Shown here: one piece after another, positions 37,169 through 46,764 of the stretch
How positions within the stretch are numbered: position 1 is the stretch's first letter
Layout: every line of letters begins with the position of its first letter
DNA from: Rhodoferax sp. AJA081-3
Lineage (GTDB): Bacteria > Pseudomonadota > Gammaproteobacteria > Burkholderiales > Burkholderiaceae_C
Assembly (NCBI RefSeq): GCF_017798165.1
Contig: NZ_CP059068.1
Span: 992,001-1,056,000, forward strand
DNA length: 64,000 nt
Direction of reading: 5' to 3'
Position numbers and translations under genes: made by a program
The notes under the pieces: model-generated
Told to the model about the DNA's origin: nothing
The model's database searches: none
What the model saw: the letters and a program-made list of their open reading frames with translations, nothing else

Positions 37169-38317
37169 TCAACCGACCGGCTTTGCGTGCGCTTTCAGAT
37201 AAGCCACGTCTTCATGCACGGGGTTTTTTGGGCTGGCACCACCGTAGCATTCAGCATCGGTCTCGGCCACCATGCGCTCAAAGTTCGGGTTGCTGGCCAG
37301 GTAGGCCAGCACCAGCCGTGACAAACCTGTTTCAGTATCGAAGTGAGACAGCGTGGGATCTCCAAAGAAACCCCTGCGTGGGCTGCCATCATTGGCCAGC
37401 GCATCTAGACCCTGAATGCTGTGCATTTGGTCGATCACAGCCGGCAGTCTGGAGTCGATTTTATGGGTCCACTCCGCCAGATCGTCCGCCGTCTGGATGG
37501 AGAATGCCCCTCCAACGATCTCGTCAAAGTTTCTTTTGTAGGTCAAACTGTGCCCTCGCCCGGGAACGCCGGTCGACAAGGCTTGCACATAGTGGTTAAG
37601 TACCGAGAAGCGCATAGTGACCCAGGCTCCACCTTCATTGGGATATCCGCCGTGCACAAAGTCGCAACGAATGTCTACTTGGTCAGTCTTGGCAACAAAT
37701 GACTGGTGGTCGTCGCCGCTACTTACCTTGGTGAATCCCTTGGCAAGCAGCACGGGCTCCACGTGCGGGAGCAGGGATTCCGCAATGTACGGGTGGGCAA
37801 GGATCGGGATCGGGACAAGCTCCGTGAAACGCAGCTCAGGATGCGCGCGGTGTCGGAACCCACATATCTGCTGCACGAGTGACGCGGGCACGCCAAAAAC
37901 CGCGTCGTAGCCTTTCTCACGCCTGTCTTTCTTTGCTTGCGCCAGAATGCCTGCAAGCAACTGAGGAGGCTTGCCTTCCACCGCGAGGTGGTCGTCACCC
38001 TCATCCAGGGTATGCGTAACCTGCCACTGTTGCAGGCCTTCGCGGTAGAGGAAGGCGAGCGAGGTGTTCACGTTGTCGTACTCCGAGCAGCCCACCACCA
38101 CACAGCCGTTGGACAAGACTTCCATGGTTGAGCGCTTGATCAGCGGGTGCCAGAACTCATCCATCACCACCACAAAGCTGCCATTTGGCAGCACCGCACC
38201 GGCGATCCTGCAGCTGCCCTCCCGGACTTCTATCCCCGTATCTCGGAGCAGCAGATGTTTAAGAACGGCATTTGCAGGCTTCATGCCAACCGAAATCCAC
38301 GAGACTGCTGTACCCAT
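37169..38317 (-). CDS. Uncharacterised two-part protein
   Basis: The start at 38317 (MGTAVSWISVGMKPANAVL) has GGGAGG well placed upstream, giving 382 residues. I do not recognise a named family. Residues 1-165 show a repeated theme of hydrophobic strands (FVVVMDEFWHPL, CVVVGCSEYDNVN, WQVTHTLDEGDDHLAVEG) and GVPASLVQQICGFRHR. This pattern I associate with uncharacterised bacterial proteins. Residues 185-382 look like a separate globular domain (LLAKGFTKVSSGDDHQSFVA, then GAWVTMRFSVLNHYVQAL), loosely like DUF4304. No signal peptide or membrane segment is seen. It is upstream of dusA and divergent from the Aer-like receptor. Confidence 0.75.
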   Translation of the reverse strand: MGTAVSWISVGMKPANAVLKHLLLRDTGIEVREGSCRIAGAVLPNGSFVVVMDEFWHPLIKRSTMEVLSNGCVVVGCSEYDNVNTSLAFLYREGLQQWQVTHTLDEGDDHLAVEGKPPQLLAGILAQAKKDRREKGYDAVFGVPASLVQQICGFRHRAHPELRFTELVPIPILAHPYIAESLLPHVEPVLLAKGFTKVSSGDDHQSFVAKTDQVDIRCDFVHGGYPNEGGAWVTMRFSVLNHYVQALSTGVPGRGHSLTYKRNFDEIVGGAFSIQTADDLAEWTHKIDSRLPAVIDQMHSIQGLDALANDGSPRRGFFGDPTLSHFDTETGLSRLVLAYLASNPNFERMVAETDAECYGGASPKNPVHEDVAYLKAHAKPVG

Positions 38318-38475
38318 ATTTACCCTCCCCAAGTAGAGCCGCAGGATCCGTAAGACGACTCCGCGACGGTTAGATGATTCAGTTCTTTCAGAATTGTCGG
38401 CAGTTGATCCCGGTCAAGCCGCACCGAATATAGGCTATCCATACTGCGGGCATTACAAACCACGGGAGTTCTGCC

Positions 38476-40149
38476 ATGCGTTCAAATCTACCGGTTTTCC
38501 AGCAGGAATATGCCTTTCCACCGGACCAGACATTGGTCTCGGTGACAGACCTGAAAGGGCGCATAACGTATTGCAATCCCGCCTTTGTTGAAGTCAGCGG
38601 TTACCAAGCCGCTGAATTGCTGGGCCAGGCACACAACTTGGTCCGCCACCCGGATATGCCAGAAGAGGCGTTTAGGGACATGTGGGCCACCATTCAGGCC
38701 AAACAACCGTGGACCGGGTTGGTCAAGAACCGCCGCAAAAATGGAGAGTTCTACTGGGTGCGTGCCAATGCCACCCCTATGGTTGACGGTCAGCAAATCA
38801 CCGGTTACCTGTCGGTACGCACCGCACCAGCACGCGAAGAGGTAACCGCGGCTGAGGAGTTGTACAAGCGCATGCGCGCCGAGGCCGCCTCGGGTCGCCC
38901 GGTTCACGTGCTGCGCCAGGGCAATCTGTTTCGCAACGACTGGATCGGAAAGCTGCAACGCATGCTTACGCCCGGTCCCGTGGCACAACTGGTGCTTGTT
39001 CAGTGCCTTGCGGCTCTCGCGCTGCTGGGTGGCGTGTCGCTCGACTTGCCTATGTATGCATTGGCAATGGTGGCAGCCGGTGCCGGTGCTGCTGCGGTGT
39101 GGTACACCTTTGCCCTCACCATCCGTCCACTGTCTTCTGTGTTGCTGGATGCGAATCAATTGGCCGCAGGTGATCTGTCGCACAAGGTTCGGGTGGGCGC
39201 CACGGGTGTGGTGGGCAAACTCCAGCAGGCGATGATGCAGATGTCTGTCAATCTGCGCACAGTGGTCAGCGATGTTCGCCACGAATTAGATCAGTTCAGT
39301 GTTGCAGTCCGCGAAATTGCGGATGGCAACCACGACTTGTCTGCCCGCACCGAGGCCCAAGCCAGTAGCCTGGAGGAGACTGCGGCCTCTATGGAACAGA
39401 TCCACGGGACCGTGCAGCAAAGTGCTCAGGCCGCACAACGCGGGTCTCAAATGGCCAGCGAAACCAGCGCCATCGCATTGCGCTCCAATGCGTCTGTCCA
39501 GACCGTAGCGCAAACCATGGAGGCTATTGCGACATCTTCAGGCCGAATTACTGAAATCATTCACCTGATCGAGGGCATAGCCTTCCAGACCAACATTCTG
39601 GCGTTGAACGCGGCGGTAGAAGCTGCAAGAGCCGGCGATGCGGGGCGTGGATTTGCCGTGGTAGCCAGCGAAGTGCGCTCGCTGGCACAGCGCACATCGG
39701 CCGCGGCGCGTGAGATCAAGACGCTGATCGGTGAATCCTCAGTTTGCGTGGCCAATGGCGGCCAGCAGACGAAAGAAGCCTTGGCCCGGATGGACGCTGC
39801 GCAAATGGCTGTCGACAAGGTCGCCGCGGTTCTGGATGAGATCAGCCACACGTCACATGAGCAGACCTTGGGCATCTCGCAGATCAACGAGGCTGTCACC
39901 CAGATGGATAGCATCACCCAACAAAACGCCGCCATGGTGGAGCAATTGGCTGCCACCGCTGGCGCGCTCAACGAGCAAGTTTTGGGTGTGACCAATTCCA
40001 TGCGCCTGTTCCGACTGAAGTCAGGCGACCGGACCGTGGCCCAGGCCGACGCGGTGGACTTGCGGCGCACCGCCAAGCTGTCCGCGCAACTAAATCCCCA
40101 GCAGCTGGTCCGCGGCGCCGTGCGCCTGCAGCTTGCACACGCGGCATAA
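38476..40149 (+). CDS. Aer-like PAS-containing chemotaxis receptor
   Basis: A 557-residue receptor. The N-terminal PAS domain (about 10-120) has the Aer-type sequence [20 protein letters not shown] and [17 protein letters not shown], known to hold FAD in Aer. Two hydrophobic segments follow (about residues 170-215), then HAMP and the signalling domain with the tip [20 protein letters not shown]. It likely senses redox or energy state for aerotaxis. There is no C-terminal CheR/CheB pentapeptide. A GGDEF-EAL gene follows 23 bp later and may be cotranscribed. Confidence 0.9.
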   Translation: MRSNLPVFQQEYAFPPDQTLVSVTDLKGRITYCNPAFVEVSGYQAAELLGQAHNLVRHPDMPEEAFRDMWATIQAKQPWTGLVKNRRKNGEFYWVRANATPMVDGQQITGYLSVRTAPAREEVTAAEELYKRMRAEAASGRPVHVLRQGNLFRNDWIGKLQRMLTPGPVAQLVLVQCLAALALLGGVSLDLPMYALAMVAAGAGAAAVWYTFALTIRPLSSVLLDANQLAAGDLSHKVRVGATGVVGKLQQAMMQMSVNLRTVVSDVRHELDQFSVAVREIADGNHDLSARTEAQASSLEETAASMEQIHGTVQQSAQAAQRGSQMASETSAIALRSNASVQTVAQTMEAIATSSGRITEIIHLIEGIAFQTNILALNAAVEAARAGDAGRGFAVVASEVRSLAQRTSAAAREIKTLIGESSVCVANGGQQTKEALARMDAAQMAVDKVAAVLDEISHTSHEQTLGISQINEAVTQMDSITQQNAAMVEQLAATAGALNEQVLGVTNSMRLFRLKSGDRTVAQADAVDLRRTAKLSAQLNPQQLVRGAVRLQLAHAA

Positions 40150-40172
40150 GAAACATACGTGTCAAGCGCGTC

Positions 40173-42890
40173 ATGAAACCAGTACCCAAACTCATGCCTG
40201 ATAGTCCCCGAGCACGTTTCATCCTGTACAGCACAGCGGGGTATTTTGTGCTGGCCATGGCATGGATATTCCTGTCCGACAAGTTGCTGTCAAATCTTAT
40301 TGATGTGCACTCCATGGTTTGGCTATCTACCGTAAAGGGTATGTTTTTTGTGCTTGCCACCACCGCCATGTTGCGCATCGCATTGCGGATTGTTTCCACG
40401 CTGCCAACCGCAAACGGGGGATCCGTTCTCTCCCATGTGGCGCACAGTCATGGCCCAATCAAAGGCCCCAATGTAACCAACTATTTCCTGGCAGTGGGGT
40501 TGCCATTAACCATGCTGTTGGTGCGACAGTCGGTCGGCAGCACTGACCACCCTCTGTTGATCTTGCTGGTTCTGCCTGTCATCCTCAGTGCATTGCTTGG
40601 CGGGCTTCTGCCGGGCTTGTTAGCCACCGCAGTGGCTGCAGTCGGCTCTACCATCGTTGATCCGGTGCCGCACGGCCTGCGCACCATGGACGGGCGCGAC
40701 GCGCTAGCGCTGGCCCTGCTGGTGCTCAATGGCGTTGTAGTCAGCTTCCTGAGCGAGTTGCGCCGCCGTGCACAAATCAAAGCCCATGAGAACGAGGAAC
40801 TCCTGAACGCCGTAGTCTCCGGCACGTCTGATGTGGTATTCGTCAAGGACCTTCAAGGACGCTACCTGCTGATCAATGGCGCAGGGGCGCGCATGATGAA
40901 AATGGCGCCGCGCGATATCCTTGATAAAGACGACACCCATCTTTTCCCCTCGCCCAATGCCCAGGAACTCATGGCCAGTGACCGTGCCATCATGCAACGC
41001 GCGATGACCCAGACCCATGAAGAGTCTCTGCCCTTCCCTGACGGTCAGGAACACGTCTTCCACGTCACCAAAGGGCCCGTAGTAGACAAGCAAGGACAGG
41101 TTAGAGGTCTGTTCGGCATATCGCGCGACATCACGGAGCGCAAGAAGGCCGAGATCGCGCAACAAATCGCCACAACCGTATTTGAGGGTAGCCAGGAGGG
41201 AATTTTGGTGGTCAACCCGCAGAAGCGGATTGTCAAGGTCAACCCAGCCTTCTGCCGCATTACGGGTTACGCTGCCGAGGAAGTGTTGGGACAGCAACCC
41301 CACATGTTGTCATCAGGGCAGCATGACGCAGCGTTCTTTCGCAGCATGTGGACCGCCATCCATGATCAAGGCTTCTGGCGCGGGGAAATCTGTAATCGCC
41401 GAAAGAACGGTGAACTGTATTCAGAGTTCCTGTCGATCTCTGCGGTCCGCGGTCCTGATGGTTCGGTTCAAAACTATGTGGGCTCATTCACAGATATCAG
41501 CAAGTACAAAGAGCATGATGAGCAATTGAACCGTATTGCCCACTACGATCCCCTCACCGGCTTGCCAAATCGTCGCCTGTTGGTCGACAGATTGGAGCAA
41601 GCTTTGCGCAGTGATGTGAGCAACAAGCGCATGTTAGCGGTGTGCTTTCTGGATCTGGATGGGTTCAAGGGCATCAACGACCAATATGGTCACGCAGCCG
41701 GTGACGCACTTCTAGTCGGTGTGACCCGGAATCTGGCGCAGGAGCTACGCGCAGAGGACATACTGGCACGAGTGGGTGGCGACGAGTTTGTGCTATTGCT
41801 TGCAAACATGGAGTCTCCCGAAGCCTGCAGCCAGGCGTTGGACCGTATGCTGCTGGCGGTTGCCACACCGGTAGATTTGCCGCAAGCGGGCATCAGCGTC
41901 AGCGTTACAGCCAGCCTCGGTGTGACGCTATACCCACAGGACGAGGCAGACACCGATTCGCTGCTGCGCCATGCCGACAAAGCCATGTACATAGCCAAGG
42001 AATCAGGGCGCAATCGCTACCATCTGTTTGACTCCGACAGCGACCGACGCGCACAGCAACATAGCAAGATGTTGCATGTCTTGCAGAACGCCCTACAAGC
42101 TGGCGAGTTTGTGCTGTACTACCAGCCGAAGGTGGATCTGTTGAACGGTCGCGTAGTCGGAGCAGAGGCACTGATTCGCTGGGCACACCCCGAAAAGGGT
42201 GTTCTGTCCCCAGCAGCTTTCATTGACCATATCAACGGAAGCAGCTTGGAACAGCCCATAGGCCAGTGGGTCATCGAGGCAGCATTGACCCAGGCCGAGC
42301 AGTGGTACTTGCAGGGACTGAACTTGCGGGTCAGCGTCAACATCAGCGCCCACCACTTGCTGCATCCTGATTTTTGCGAGCAACTGAAACTAGCACTGCA
42401 ACGCCACCCCAACCTGCCACCAGCCAACTTCGAGTTGGAGGTGCTGGAGACCGCAGCGCTCAACGACATGGACCAGGCGGTGGCCCTGGTTGAATGCTGC
42501 AAACAATTGGGTGTGCACTTCTCGTTGGACGACTTTGGCACAGGCTACTCTTCGCTGTCCTACCTTCGCCGCCTGCCGGTGGACGAGTTAAAAATCGATC
42601 AAAGTTTTGTGCGAGACATGCTTACCGATGACGACGACAGAGGCATCGTGCAGGCTGTAGTGCAACTGGCCCGTGCCTTCGGGCGTAAGGTAATTGCAGA
42701 GGGCGTAGAAACCAAGGCGCACGGTGCTGCCCTTCTTTCTATCGGGTGCCATTTGGCACAAGGCTACGGCATTGCCCGCCCTATGCCCTCTCACGAATTC
42801 AAGGACTGGACGGCCCGCTGGCACACGGAAGCGCCGTGGAAGGAAGTTGCCCAAGTAGCGACTGAGATGGAGACGATTGCTTTTTCGTGA
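40173..42890 (+). CDS. PAS-GGDEF-EAL c-di-GMP enzyme with membrane sensor
   Basis: A 905-residue protein. N-terminal membrane helices (about 20-200, partly like a DUF4118/KdpD four-helix unit: LLILLVLPVILSALLGGLLP) precede two PAS domains (about 210-330 and 335-450). The GGDEF domain has an intact RVGGDEF active site, and the EAL domain has intact GAEALIRW plus DDFGTGYSSLSYL. Both cyclase and phosphodiesterase residues look intact, so the net activity cannot be predicted. It probably forms a unit with the upstream Aer-like receptor. Confidence 0.92.
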   Translation: MKPVPKLMPDSPRARFILYSTAGYFVLAMAWIFLSDKLLSNLIDVHSMVWLSTVKGMFFVLATTAMLRIALRIVSTLPTANGGSVLSHVAHSHGPIKGPNVTNYFLAVGLPLTMLLVRQSVGSTDHPLLILLVLPVILSALLGGLLPGLLATAVAAVGSTIVDPVPHGLRTMDGRDALALALLVLNGVVVSFLSELRRRAQIKAHENEELLNAVVSGTSDVVFVKDLQGRYLLINGAGARMMKMAPRDILDKDDTHLFPSPNAQELMASDRAIMQRAMTQTHEESLPFPDGQEHVFHVTKGPVVDKQGQVRGLFGISRDITERKKAEIAQQIATTVFEGSQEGILVVNPQKRIVKVNPAFCRITGYAAEEVLGQQPHMLSSGQHDAAFFRSMWTAIHDQGFWRGEICNRRKNGELYSEFLSISAVRGPDGSVQNYVGSFTDISKYKEHDEQLNRIAHYDPLTGLPNRRLLVDRLEQALRSDVSNKRMLAVCFLDLDGFKGINDQYGHAAGDALLVGVTRNLAQELRAEDILARVGGDEFVLLLANMESPEACSQALDRMLLAVATPVDLPQAGISVSVTASLGVTLYPQDEADTDSLLRHADKAMYIAKESGRNRYHLFDSDSDRRAQQHSKMLHVLQNALQAGEFVLYYQPKVDLLNGRVVGAEALIRWAHPEKGVLSPAAFIDHINGSSLEQPIGQWVIEAALTQAEQWYLQGLNLRVSVNISAHHLLHPDFCEQLKLALQRHPNLPPANFELEVLETAALNDMDQAVALVECCKQLGVHFSLDDFGTGYSSLSYLRRLPVDELKIDQSFVRDMLTDDDDRGIVQAVVQLARAFGRKVIAEGVETKAHGAALLSIGCHLAQGYGIARPMPSHEFKDWTARWHTEAPWKEVAQVATEMETIAFS

Positions 42891-43091
42891 TCAATCCAGA
42901 CGACGGCATGGTAGGTTGGCAAGTAAAGGGTACCTGAGCAATGGAAGAGTGAGGTCCAAGATGCAGAAGAGTGCGCGCAGGCGCTTTGATCTTTGTTAAC
43001 AAGCCAGTCGTGACCGTATATAACAACCGGTGGGAACAGCCTTGAGGTGTTTGAAACACCCTACGTTGTGCAGCACAGCTGCTCACTGCAT

Positions 43092-43577
43092 CTAAACCAA
43101 AGTTCCCAGAAGCACTGCCTGTACAACGCGGCGCCGCGCGTCGTCCGGAAGTCCGCTGCCAGTCCGCTCCGACAACGCCGCTGCAAGAGCGGCAGTACGG
43201 TGTTGGGCAGACGCCAGGCCTTGAAACACGGGTATGCCTGCATACAAGGCGATTTGCTGAACCAGCTCCACGTCCATGCCACCGCAATCCAGTGCGTCGT
43301 AAAGTTGGCCGAGCATCCGCGCGGTGCTTTCCACTTCTTGTGCAGTGCTGGATTGGGTCAGCCCAGGGCGTATATGGGCAACCTGCGCACCCATTTGCGT
43401 GGCCGCAAGCTCAAACAACTGAAACTCCTCCCCAATGACTGCGGGGTAATCACCGGTGAATTCGGACAGCAAAGCCAGCCTGCGGCCTTTCAATAGGCCC
43501 GCCAGCATTCCTTTCTTCGCGGCGCTGCCCATGATGCGGAGGTTTTCCAAGACAGCATTTTTCTCCTCTGGCGACAT
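43092..43577 (-). CDS. Stand-alone OTCase N-domain-like protein (probable pseudoenzyme)
   Basis: About 161 residues from the start MSPEEKNAVLENLRIM; longer starts up to 43673 are possible. The middle segment VESTARMLGQLYDALDCGG followed by IALYAGIPVFQGL closely parallels ornithine carbamoyltransferase (E. coli DTARVLGRMYDGIQ and EYASVPVWNGL). The carbamoyl-phosphate motif STRTR is replaced by FTGDYPAVI, HPTQ is replaced by AQHRTA, and the whole ornithine domain is missing. It is therefore unlikely to be catalytic. An FNR-type palindrome lies 113 bp before this start, and a CRP/FNR-family gene diverges from it. The function is unknown; a binding or regulatory role is possible. Confidence 0.7.
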   Translation of the reverse strand: MSPEEKNAVLENLRIMGSAAKKGMLAGLLKGRRLALLSEFTGDYPAVIGEEFQLFELAATQMGAQVAHIRPGLTQSSTAQEVESTARMLGQLYDALDCGGMDVELVQQIALYAGIPVFQGLASAQHRTAALAAALSERTGSGLPDDARRRVVQAVLLGTLV

Positions 43578-43689
43578 CGACCGCTCTGAGGAGGGCGTGC
43601 AAAGCGTAGGCAGAAAGGGCATGGCGGAGCGACTACAGATCGTGCAAAGTGGCGTACTGCCAAGAGTAGCCAAACTGCCTAGTTCGCTA

Positions 43690-43703
43690 TTGACCTAGGT
43701 CAA
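43690..43703. promoter_or_regulatory. FNR/ANR-type box between the OTC-like and CRP/FNR genes
   Basis: TTGACCTAGGTCAA is a perfect palindrome of the TTGAy-N4-rTCAA type. It could serve either divergent gene; a -41.5 site would put start points near 43655 (leftward) or 43738 (rightward), both upstream of the chosen start codons. Confidence 0.65.
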
Positions 43704-43853
43704 ACGAAAGGCGGTCAACGCACACCGCTGTTGGTTTGATACACACGGTTCACACAGTGTTACCAACCGATGCATGGCATTGTTACTGCATTTTCTGCAC
43801 CCGTTCAACATTCAGTCCATCGCGCCACACCATTGACTGATCTGGAGACGACC

Positions 43854-44636
43854 ATGTTGAACTACTCACCCGCCCCCATTGCAACCCGTGCCCCGATCAT
43901 CGCGTGCAGGCCGGCTAAGTCACATACAGAATTTGACGGCCGCACCAGCCAACACATCGTCGAAGTACTCAACCTGCTACTTGAAGTGCTGGAGCCGCAG
44001 CGGCGTATCGTCCGGCCCGGCGAAGCCGTATACAAAGCGGGCGATGGTTTTGGCAATCTGTACGTACTGAACTCCGGCTTCTGCAAAATCGTCAACCAGA
44101 CTGCAGACGGACGCGAGCAGGTTGTTGGTCTCAAGTTCCGCGGCGACTGGATGGGCTTTGACGGCATTGCCAACGGCCGCTTCGTCTGCGACGCGGTAGC
44201 ACTGGACACCGGTGAGGTCTGGGTCATCGGTTACGACGCGCTAATGGCTGCCTGTGCACGCCATATCAAACTGTTGTCAGTGCTGCATGAGGCCATGAGC
44301 CGAGAAATTGCGCGCGACCGCGACTCGTTGATCTCGGTCTGCACACTACCGGCCGATGCGCGCGTTGCCGACTTTTTGCGGTACTGGGTGCATTGCCTTG
44401 GGCGCAGTGGCATGCGTACCGACCAGTTCACCTTGCGCCTGACGCGCGCGGACATTGGCAACTACCTGGGCATGACCATAGAAACCGTGAGTCGCTCACT
44501 GACCCGCTTGGCACGCAGCAAATTGATCGGATTTACCGAAAAAGGACGTCGCGACATCCACATCCCGGAGATCGATGCGTTGACGACCTTTGTGCAAAGC
44601 TACCTGACGCCCCCAACCAGCACAGCTCTGCACTGA
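43854..44636 (+). CDS. CRP/FNR-family regulator without an N-terminal Fe-S cluster
   Basis: Start 43854 (MLNYSPAP) with GGAG upstream gives 260 residues. A cNMP-type beta-barrel (about 45-150) is followed by a helix-turn-helix of FNR type (LTRADIGNYLGMTIETVSRSLTRL) with the FNR-like recognition residues E-SR. The N-terminus has only one cysteine, so it cannot hold the FNR [4Fe-4S] cluster. Such proteins include NO/heme sensors (DNR type) and others, and the effector is unknown. The recognition helix predicts a TTGA...TCAA-like target such as the box at 43690. Confidence 0.85.
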   Translation: MLNYSPAPIATRAPIIACRPAKSHTEFDGRTSQHIVEVLNLLLEVLEPQRRIVRPGEAVYKAGDGFGNLYVLNSGFCKIVNQTADGREQVVGLKFRGDWMGFDGIANGRFVCDAVALDTGEVWVIGYDALMAACARHIKLLSVLHEAMSREIARDRDSLISVCTLPADARVADFLRYWVHCLGRSGMRTDQFTLRLTRADIGNYLGMTIETVSRSLTRLARSKLIGFTEKGRRDIHIPEIDALTTFVQSYLTPPTSTALH

Positions 44637-44658
44637 GTCAGCCGCGGACCGCGCGGAC

Positions 44659-46764
44659 TCAAGCCGATTTGCGGATAGCCAACACGCGGACAATGGCGCC
44701 AGCCAATTCCTCACGGCTATAGGGTTTGCGCAGCAGTTCCCATTCGTGCGGGGAGTCTCTGTCTGCGTCCAGCAACTCAGACGAGAACCCAGACATCAGC
44801 AACACGCCCAGTCCTGGAAATCGCCTTTGGGCGAGCAACGCCAGTTCGGTTCCGCGCATACCGGTGCCCAATGCGATATCGCTAACCAACAAAGCATGAT
44901 CGGCCTCAGGAGTCAGTAGCAACAATGCCTGCTCTGCATTGACCGCCTCGGTCACGGCGCAGCCCAAGGCGACAAGAAAGGCGTGCACCACTTCACGCAC
45001 TTCATGGTCGTCCTCGACCAAGAGAACCCGAAGCCCTTTTGGAACCTCCACATCCACGCTTTCCGCCAGCACGACCGGGTGGCCCACGCCTTGGTTGGGG
45101 CGCGGTAGAAACAGAGTGACCATGGTGCCTTGACTGGGAGTGCTGTCCATCGCTACGGCGCCATGCGACTGTTTCGCGAATCCATAAACCGTGCTCAACC
45201 CCAATCCGGTACCCCGGCCAGCCTCCTTGGTGGTAAAAAAAGGCTCAAAGGCGCGGTCGCGCACTGCATCAGGCATACCGCAACCTGTATCTGTCACGCA
45301 TATCGCTACAAATGTGCGGTTTTGGCCGTCCTCCAGCTCGCTACGGACCGCGGCAGAGGGAACTTCGCAGACCCGTGCCGAGAAACGCAGCAACCCACCG
45401 TCGGGCATGGCATCGCGCGCATTGATCGCAATATTGAGTAGCGCAGCTTCGAGCTGTCCAGGATCGGCCTGCACCGCCGGACAATCTGGCATCACGCCCA
45501 CCTCGATGCGTATGCGCTGGTCCAAGGTTCTGCGCAGCATGCCCGCCAGCGAGCCCAACAGCGCGCCCACATCCACGGAAGAAGGTTGCAAGACTTGGCG
45601 ACGGGAAAACGCCAAGAGCTTAGCGGTAAGTTCTGCCCCTCGTTTGCTGGCACGTGTAGCGGCACTTACCAGTTGCTGGCCGAATGCGTCTCCATCCAGG
45701 GCGGGCAATTCTTCCAGAACCTGGAGGTTGCCTTGTATCACGGTGAGCAAATTATTGAAATCGTGCGCTATGCCACCTGTCAACTGGCCAACACTTTCCA
45801 GCCGCTGAGCATGGTTGAGGGCATCTTCAGATTGGGCCCGCTGCAAACTGGTAGCTAGCAGATTTGACAACGACTCCAGAAAGCGCATTTCGTCGCTGTC
45901 GAATCGTTTGCCCTCTCGCGAACGCACGGCCAGCGCACCAATCACGCGCCCGCGGTCCGACAGCGGTACGGCCAGCGCGCTGACTAAGCTGGCCTCCAGA
46001 TAGGTAGGCGGCACCGTAAATCGTTGCTCGGTGCGATAGTCTTGCACCACAACCGTCTGCCCACAGTTCAATACGTATCCGGGTGGCGTGTCGGGCCGAT
46101 TGGCAATCAGCGACCCAACCTCTTCCCCGGGCAATTGGCCTATACCGCTGGCAATGCGGAATTCCAGTCGGTTGGGCTCTAGCAGGAAAACCCTGGCCAC
46201 TTCTACCTGCAACGCGGCGGCGGCGATCACTGGTACCTGGTCGAGCAGTACCTGCGGGTCGCGCGTATCGACCGCAAGACGCCCCAGTTGGGCCAGGTGC
46301 TCGCTGTAACGAGCCCGCTGCAAGGCCTGCTTGACGCGAGGGTAGGCACCGATGTCGCGAATGGCCGCAACAACGAACGGCAGACCATGGCTCTGCAGAG
46401 GACTCAGCGCAATCTCGACCATTACCTCGCTGCCATTCTTGCACCGCGCCACAAGGTCCATTTGTGTACCCATGGGCCTTTGCCTCGGCGAACTGCCATA
46501 GGCCTCCCGGTAGGCGGCGTGCCTTGGGCGAATACTGTCTGGCACCAGTGCGTCCACTGGCATACCTTGTAACTCCTGCACACCATACCCCAACAGCTTC
46601 GCAGCAGAAGGGTTGGCCAACACGATAACTCCCGACTGGTTTACGAGTAGCAATGCGTCCGGGTAAGCGAGAAACAGCGATCGGAACACGCTGTTTTCGT
46701 CCGCACCGGAGAGAAAGTCGCGCGGCGCGAAGTGATCATCCGGTAGTTCGGCCTCTTCAGACAT
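44659..46764 (-). CDS. PAS-GAF hybrid histidine kinase with receiver domain
   Basis: A 701-residue soluble kinase. A PAS domain (about 25-140), a GAF domain (about 165-310), HisKA with the phospho-His in TGGIAHDFNNLLTVIQGN, an ATPase domain (GRGTGLGLSTVYGFAKQSHG) and a C-terminal receiver (VLLVEDDHEVREVV, Asp in LLVSDIALGTGMRG) are visible in order. The HDFNN box marks the FixL-like HWE/HisKA_4 relatives that use cytoplasmic sensing. It overlaps the upstream OmpR-type regulator gene by eight bases, so the pair forms one two-component system. The signal is unknown. Confidence 0.9.
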   Translation of the reverse strand: MSEEAELPDDHFAPRDFLSGADENSVFRSLFLAYPDALLLVNQSGVIVLANPSAAKLLGYGVQELQGMPVDALVPDSIRPRHAAYREAYGSSPRQRPMGTQMDLVARCKNGSEVMVEIALSPLQSHGLPFVVAAIRDIGAYPRVKQALQRARYSEHLAQLGRLAVDTRDPQVLLDQVPVIAAAALQVEVARVFLLEPNRLEFRIASGIGQLPGEEVGSLIANRPDTPPGYVLNCGQTVVVQDYRTEQRFTVPPTYLEASLVSALAVPLSDRGRVIGALAVRSREGKRFDSDEMRFLESLSNLLATSLQRAQSEDALNHAQRLESVGQLTGGIAHDFNNLLTVIQGNLQVLEELPALDGDAFGQQLVSAATRASKRGAELTAKLLAFSRRQVLQPSSVDVGALLGSLAGMLRRTLDQRIRIEVGVMPDCPAVQADPGQLEAALLNIAINARDAMPDGGLLRFSARVCEVPSAAVRSELEDGQNRTFVAICVTDTGCGMPDAVRDRAFEPFFTTKEAGRGTGLGLSTVYGFAKQSHGAVAMDSTPSQGTMVTLFLPRPNQGVGHPVVLAESVDVEVPKGLRVLLVEDDHEVREVVHAFLVALGCAVTEAVNAEQALLLLTPEADHALLVSDIALGTGMRGTELALLAQRRFPGLGVLLMSGFSSELLDADRDSPHEWELLRKPYSREELAGAIVRVLAIRKSA

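Noticed and set aside
43039..43065. Terminator hairpin GGTGTTTGAAACACC downstream of the OTC-like gene
   Set aside because: The stem is short and lacks a T-run on either strand, so the evidence is too weak. The rest of the 200-bp gap shows nothing recognisable.
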